From contig DMCT01000112.1 in NCBI GenBank assembly GCA_003446665.1, forward strand, positions 1 to 9,873: a stretch of DNA of 9,873 nucleotides. The letters run 5' to 3'. The notes beneath the pieces were generated by a model that saw nothing but the letters and a program-made list of their open reading frames with translations, did no database searches and had not been told where the DNA came from. Below, piece by piece: positions 7,375 through 9,873 of the stretch (position 1 is its first letter; each line of letters starts with the position of its first letter). Position numbers and translations under genes: made by a program. The DNA comes from Synergistaceae bacterium. Lineage in GTDB: Bacteria; Synergistota; Synergistia; Synergistales; Thermovirgaceae.

Positions 7375-7413
7375 AAAAAGCCTCTCCCGAAATTTATACA
7401 GGAGAGGCTTTTT
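7375..7413 (-). terminator. Bidirectional intrinsic terminator behind tpx
   Basis: AAAAAGCCTCTCC at 7375-7387 and GGAGAGGCTTTTT at 7401-7413 form a perfect 13-bp inverted repeat around a 13-base loop. The core is a GC-rich 8-bp stem. On the minus strand it ends in a T run 24 bases or more past the tpx stop, so it terminates the rbr-tpx unit. On the plus strand it also ends in five T residues, so it could stop purine-operon read-through. No other convincing hairpin follows 7037. Confidence 0.9.
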
Positions 7414-7436
7414 AAAAAGAAACCAGGTTTTGACGA

Positions 7437-7955
7437 TTATTTTTCTATAAGCCCTTTCAAAGCTTCAAGTGCCTTGAAATAATCAGGATGATTGCTGATC
7501 TCCGGTACGATTTCCATGTATCTGATCACGTCATCCTTGTCCACCACGAAAACAGCTCTGGCAAGAAACCTGAGTTCCTTGACGAGGACACCCCAGTTCT
7601 TTCCGAAAGAGGCCTCTCTATGGTCGGAAAGGGTTTTTATGTTGTAAATGTCTTCGGCCATGCAAAAACGCTTGATTGCGAAAGGAAGGTCCATGCTGAT
7701 ATTTAGAATAACCACTTCATCCGGCAAATTCACAGCCTCTTCGTTGAAGCGATGAGCCTGCATATCGCAAACCGGCGTATCAAGCGAAGGAGTTACCGAG
7801 ATGACTTTGATCTTCCCGGAAAAATCCTTCAGGGTGTATTCCTTGAGGTCCTGGTCAACAACCTTGAAGTCGGGAGCTTTCTGGCCTGTTTCTACTTTTT
7901 CCCCCACCAGGGTCATCGGCATACCGTTTAACGTTACTTTCCTCTCCTCATTCAC
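7437..7955 (-). CDS. tpx: Thiol peroxidase (Tpx-type peroxiredoxin)
   Basis: Tpx reduces hydrogen peroxide and alkyl hydroperoxides with electrons from thioredoxin-like partners. The 172 residues match the usual length of about 165-170. The peroxidatic Cys63 lies in PSLDTPVCDMQ with catalytic Thr60 three residues before it. The resolving Cys98 is in LPFAIKRFCMAED, the position that defines atypical 2-Cys Tpx (E. coli Cys61 and Cys95). GQKAPDF opens the thioredoxin fold at residue 24. The start is GTG 7955, preceded by GGAGGTGAT at 7961-7969, a near-perfect anti-16S match. It is the second gene of a unit with rubrerythrin, 34 bases downstream of it, and the hairpin at 7375-7413 ends the unit. 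The protein has no signal peptide, so it is presumably cytoplasmic. Confidence 0.95.
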   Translation of the reverse strand: MNEERKVTLNGMPMTLVGEKVETGQKAPDFKVVDQDLKEYTLKDFSGKIKVISVTPSLDTPVCDMQAHRFNEEAVNLPDEVVILNISMDLPFAIKRFCMAEDIYNIKTLSDHREASFGKNWGVLVKELRFLARAVFVVDKDDVIRYMEIVPEISNHPDYFKALEALKGLIEK

Positions 7956-7960
7956 AGGAA

Positions 7961-7969
7961 ATCACCTCC
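7961..7969 (-). promoter_or_regulatory. Strong ribosome binding site for the GTG start of tpx
   Basis: GGAGGTGAT on the minus strand pairs with the 16S 3' end over nine bases. The GGAGG core ends nine bases before GTG 7955. It fixes the start where no suitable ATG exists. Confidence 0.85.
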
Positions 7970-7989
7970 ATAATATTTTGGCGTTTTCG

Positions 7990-8490
7990 CTATTCAGCTT
8001 TTTTAAAAGCTTGTTTCTTCGCTCCGCAAAGTGGACAGGTTTCCGGTGCCGAGCTTTCGGCAATATACCCGCAAACAGTACACAAGTAAAGGTTAACAGC
8101 CTCGTTGCTTCCAAGCTGATCGAGAGCTTTCTTGTACAATTCGGCGTGGACCTTCTCCGCTTCAATTGCGTATTTGAAGGCTTTCAAGGCTGCCTTGTCT
8201 TCTTCCTTTTCTGCTACTTCAATAAACTCGGGATACATTTCGGTGAATTCATAAGTCTCGCCTTCTATTGCAGCCTTCAGATTCTCCGCCGTGGTCCCTA
8301 TCTTGCCCATGGCCCTGAGGTGGGCATTGGCATGGATTGTCTCGGCCTCCGCCGTAACACGGAAAAGTTTCGCCACCTGGGTGTATCCTTCCTCTTCGGC
8401 CTTCCGAGCAAAAGCGGCGTATTTTCGGTTTGCCTGGGATTCTCCCGCAAAGGCAGTCTCCAGGTTTTTGCAGGTTTTGCTTTTATTCAA
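7990..8490 (-). CDS. rbr: Rubrerythrin
   Basis: Rubrerythrin is a non-haem di-iron peroxidase that reduces hydrogen peroxide to water in anaerobes, drawing electrons from rubredoxin or NAD(P)H:rubredoxin reductase. The N-terminal ferritin-like four-helix domain carries the metal ligands: Glu17 in AFAGESQA, Glu50-x-x-His53 in AEAETIHA, glutamates in EGETYEFTEMYPEF, and Glu112-x-x-His115 in AEKVHAEL. A C-terminal rubredoxin-like knuckle follows with Cys137, Cys140, Cys152 and Cys155 (CTVC, CPLC). At 166 residues it is the short form, compared with 191 in Desulfovibrio. I start it at TTG 8490 because GAGGAG at 8499-8504 sits eight bases upstream. The ATG at 8508 has no Shine-Dalgarno and would put that site inside the gene. 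It leads the operon with tpx. Confidence 0.95.
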   Translation of the reverse strand: MNKSKTCKNLETAFAGESQANRKYAAFARKAEEEGYTQVAKLFRVTAEAETIHANAHLRAMGKIGTTAENLKAAIEGETYEFTEMYPEFIEVAEKEEDKAALKAFKYAIEAEKVHAELYKKALDQLGSNEAVNLYLCTVCGYIAESSAPETCPLCGAKKQAFKKAE

Positions 8491-8498
8491 AATAACCA

Positions 8499-8504
8499 CT
8501 CCTC
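8499..8504 (-). promoter_or_regulatory. Ribosome binding site that fixes a TTG start for rubrerythrin
   Basis: GAGGAG on the minus strand is eight bases before TTG 8490. It would be coding if the upstream ATG 8508 were used, and that ATG is preceded only by an A-rich stretch. Confidence 0.75.
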
Positions 8505-8529
8505 GCATCTTTTTTTCAAAACGTCCCTT

Positions 8530-8558
8530 CTTTTACCACAGGTTAGTATTTCAGGCAA
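8530..8558 (-). promoter_or_regulatory. Candidate promoter of the rbr-tpx operon (extended -10)
   Basis: On the minus strand TTGCCT (8553-8558) and TAAAAG (8530-8535) are 17 bases apart. TGG directly before the -10 gives an extended -10 element. Transcription would start near 8523, leaving a leader of about 32 bases that contains the GAGGAG site. The -10 matches only four of six positions, so this is a candidate only. I saw no clear PerR-type operator here. Confidence 0.4.
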
Positions 8559-8599
8559 GCTTCATATTTTGTACACGTTAAATAGTACTACAGCCACCT

Positions 8600-8640
8600 G
8601 GCCCGTCATAAAAACCAGCTATAAGTTTAAACTACAAGGT
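8600..8640 (-). terminator. Weak possible terminator after hom
   Basis: Just past the hom stop, the minus strand runs ACCTTGTAGTTTAAACTT, then CTGG followed by five T residues. ACC pairs with GGT, and a short AGT/ACT stem lies inside with mismatches between. It is much weaker than the hairpin at 7375-7413, so read-through into rbr-tpx is possible. Confidence 0.25.
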
Positions 8641-8644
8641 CTTT

Positions 8645-9673
8645 TCATGACATTGACCTCTGCAGAGTGAGAAGGTCGTCAATGACACCGTAGGCAGTAT
8701 CGTAAAGGTCAGGGGCTTCCTGTGTCACCATTATGGGGCTCATCAGGTCCGTTTCTATCCTGAGTATTGAACCCGAGCCTGATACGGCTGAAAAATGATG
8801 GTTTTCAGGGAGCTCCTCCACCCCAACAGACGCCTTTATGTTTCCGTTTTCGGTTTTTGCCCTGCAAACCAGCTTTAAATATCGCCCCCTTCTGCGGGCC
8901 GAGGTGATTTCCTCTTCAGTGATTCCTGTTATTCCCGAGCGGTTGACCTGATATGGAGTAATATTTGCATTCATAAGAACGTTCGCCAGCACCGCCGTCT
9001 TTGCGGCGGCATCCCAGCCCTCGAGATCAAGAGAAGGTTCAGCCTCCGCTATACCTAGCCTCTGCGCCTCTTTAACGGCTTCTTCCATGGGAAAGCCTTG
9101 TTCTATTTTAGTCAATACGAAATTGGTAGTCGAATTGAGAATTCCCTCGATTCCCTTTACTGTGCAACCTTTCAGGGTACATCGTGCGAGGTTGAACACC
9201 GGAGCTCCGTCCATGACGACCGTTTCGAAAAGGAACCTGCATCCTTTTTCGCGGGCAAGTTCTGCAAGCTCCGAATACCTGAAAGCCACAGGGCCCTTGT
9301 TTGCCGAAACAACATGCTTTCCTCTTTCCAGCGCGGCACGGATGTGAGAGACGGCAGGTTCCCCATGGTTTTCGATGGAAAGCGTAGACATTTCTACAAG
9401 GACGTCGTATTCAAAACTTTGAGCCGCTTCGAGAGCTCCCGTTTCTGAATAGAAGGTAGACCCTGCATCGAATTTACCATAACGCTCCATCATCGAAAGA
9501 CTTGCGGCCAAATCGACGCCTTGCGGGTCTATCAGGGCCCCCCGGCTTCGGGTAATAATTCCTGCTGGGATTACTTCCAGATCACCTAGAGCGGGGAAAC
9601 ATTCTCGCTCCCGAGAAAGGATGGATGCGATCTTTTGACCCAGGTTGCCGAAACCTATAATAAGCACTTTCAT
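8645..9673 (-). CDS. hom: Homoserine dehydrogenase, short form without ACT domain
   Basis: It is expected to reduce aspartate semialdehyde to homoserine with NAD(P)H, on the route to threonine and methionine. The 342 residues fit the compact archaeal-type enzymes of about 320-340. The Rossmann loop GFGNLGQ is at residues 7-13, VVSANKGPVA with Lys126 at 121-130, and MDGAPVFNL at 154-162. The catalytic block follows, with Glu210, Asp221 and Lys225 at the same spacing as yeast Glu208/Asp219/Lys223. The usual NGTTN reads NSTTN, as in some short-form relatives. No ACT domain follows, so threonine feedback through this protein is not expected. The start is ATG 9671-9673, with only a weak Shine-Dalgarno. 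It lies 20 bases after the desulfurase-like gene, so translation may depend on that gene. A homoserine dehydrogenase-like paralogue with another substrate remains possible. Confidence 0.82.
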   Translation of the reverse strand: MKVLIIGFGNLGQKIASILSRERECFPALGDLEVIPAGIITRSRGALIDPQGVDLAASLSMMERYGKFDAGSTFYSETGALEAAQSFEYDVLVEMSTLSIENHGEPAVSHIRAALERGKHVVSANKGPVAFRYSELAELAREKGCRFLFETVVMDGAPVFNLARCTLKGCTVKGIEGILNSTTNFVLTKIEQGFPMEEAVKEAQRLGIAEAEPSLDLEGWDAAAKTAVLANVLMNANITPYQVNRSGITGITEEEITSARRRGRYLKLVCRAKTENGNIKASVGVEELPENHHFSAVSGSGSILRIETDLMSPIMVTQEAPDLYDTAYGVIDDLLTLQRSMS

Positions 9674-9693
9674 CCTGGTTTCTCTTTTGGCCT

Positions 9694-9873
9694 CTATTGA
9701 GCTATTTCCCGAACCGCATCAAGGAGGCGAACCACTTCTTCTTCCGTGTTGTACAAGGAAATACCTACGCGCGTCACTCCGCCTCTTTCAAGCAAACCGA
9801 GAACTTCGATAGGCCTGATTCCGTAAAAATGTCCGTCCCAGGCACAGATTCCCTTTTCGTTGAGTCTTTTGCA
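9694..9873 (-). CDS. Class V aminotransferase, cysteine desulfurase-like (C-terminal part)
   Basis: Only the last 59 residues lie in the window; the gene continues past base 9873. The segment WDGHFYG, then GGVTRVGISLYNTEEEVVRLLDA, matches the C-terminal end of the PLP-dependent cysteine desulfurase-like group typified by Vibrio VC1184. The HYNT or LYNT turn there contributes to the small domain. The PLP lysine and the catalytic Cys, if present, are outside, so activity cannot be judged. It ends in TAG at 9694-9696, 20 bases before hom, and is probably the preceding gene of the same mRNA. Isopenicillin-N epimerase-like or other class V members are alternatives. Confidence 0.68.
   Translation of the reverse strand, partial: CKRLNEKGICAWDGHFYGIRPIEVLGLLERGGVTRVGISLYNTEEEVVRLLDAVREIAQ

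Noticed and set aside
7801..8670. A 289-residue plus-strand open frame antisense to tpx and rubrerythrin
   Set aside because: It lies opposite two clear gene families with intact catalytic residues, has no Shine-Dalgarno or recognisable domain, and is rich in Phe, Leu and Ser as expected of a reverse-strand shadow.
1..9873. CRISPR array, IS element, tRNA or phage-related island
   Set aside because: No direct-repeat array, transposase motif, tRNA-like cloverleaf or shift in gene style was seen; all genes are ordinary metabolic or stress functions.

Overview
The window reads as bacterial chromosome from an anaerobe of moderate G+C. The main clues are a PurF with all four cysteines of the oxygen-labile 4Fe-4S type, and a rubrerythrin plus thiol peroxidase oxygen-defence pair. 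The dense gene packing and protein style fit Synergistota or a related anaerobic lineage, but this is an impression without phylogenetic support. No mobile element, CRISPR array, tRNA or rRNA was seen, and no stretch over about 140 bases lacks a gene.

Positions 1-7037, plus strand: the distal part of a de novo purine operon, in the order purF (5' end outside the window), purM, purN, purH, purD, purE, then a radical SAM protein of the YhcC/YtqA type. Genes overlap by 4-17 bases or are separated by no more than about 30, and nearly all have a clear Shine-Dalgarno, so one polycistronic mRNA is likely. PurF makes phosphoribosylamine, PurD makes GAR, PurN formylates GAR, PurM closes the imidazole ring to AIR, PurE acts at AIR carboxylation, and PurH carries out the last two steps to IMP. 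Genes for the FGAM synthase, SAICAR and adenylosuccinate lyase steps are not here and may lie upstream. No purK is present, and PurE has an unusual active-site loop.

Positions 7074-7413: a small two-helix membrane protein on the minus strand with a plausible promoter of its own, convergent with the purine operon. Behind that promoter is a strong 13-bp-stem hairpin flanked by A and T runs, able to terminate in both directions.

Positions 7437-8490, minus strand: a two-gene peroxide-defence operon, rubrerythrin then thiol peroxidase tpx. Both have non-ATG starts (TTG and GTG) with good Shine-Dalgarnos. A sigma-70-like extended -10 promoter candidate lies upstream, and the hairpin at 7375-7413 ends the unit.

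Positions 8645-9873, minus strand: a short homoserine dehydrogenase without an ACT domain, preceded by the C-terminal 59 residues of a class V aminotransferase (cysteine desulfurase-like). The two are 20 bases apart and probably co-transcribed.

Most of the window is conventional. The points most worth a second look are the hybrid PurE loop without a purK neighbour, the radical SAM gene locked to purE, the small membrane protein, and the desulfurase-like/hom pairing.
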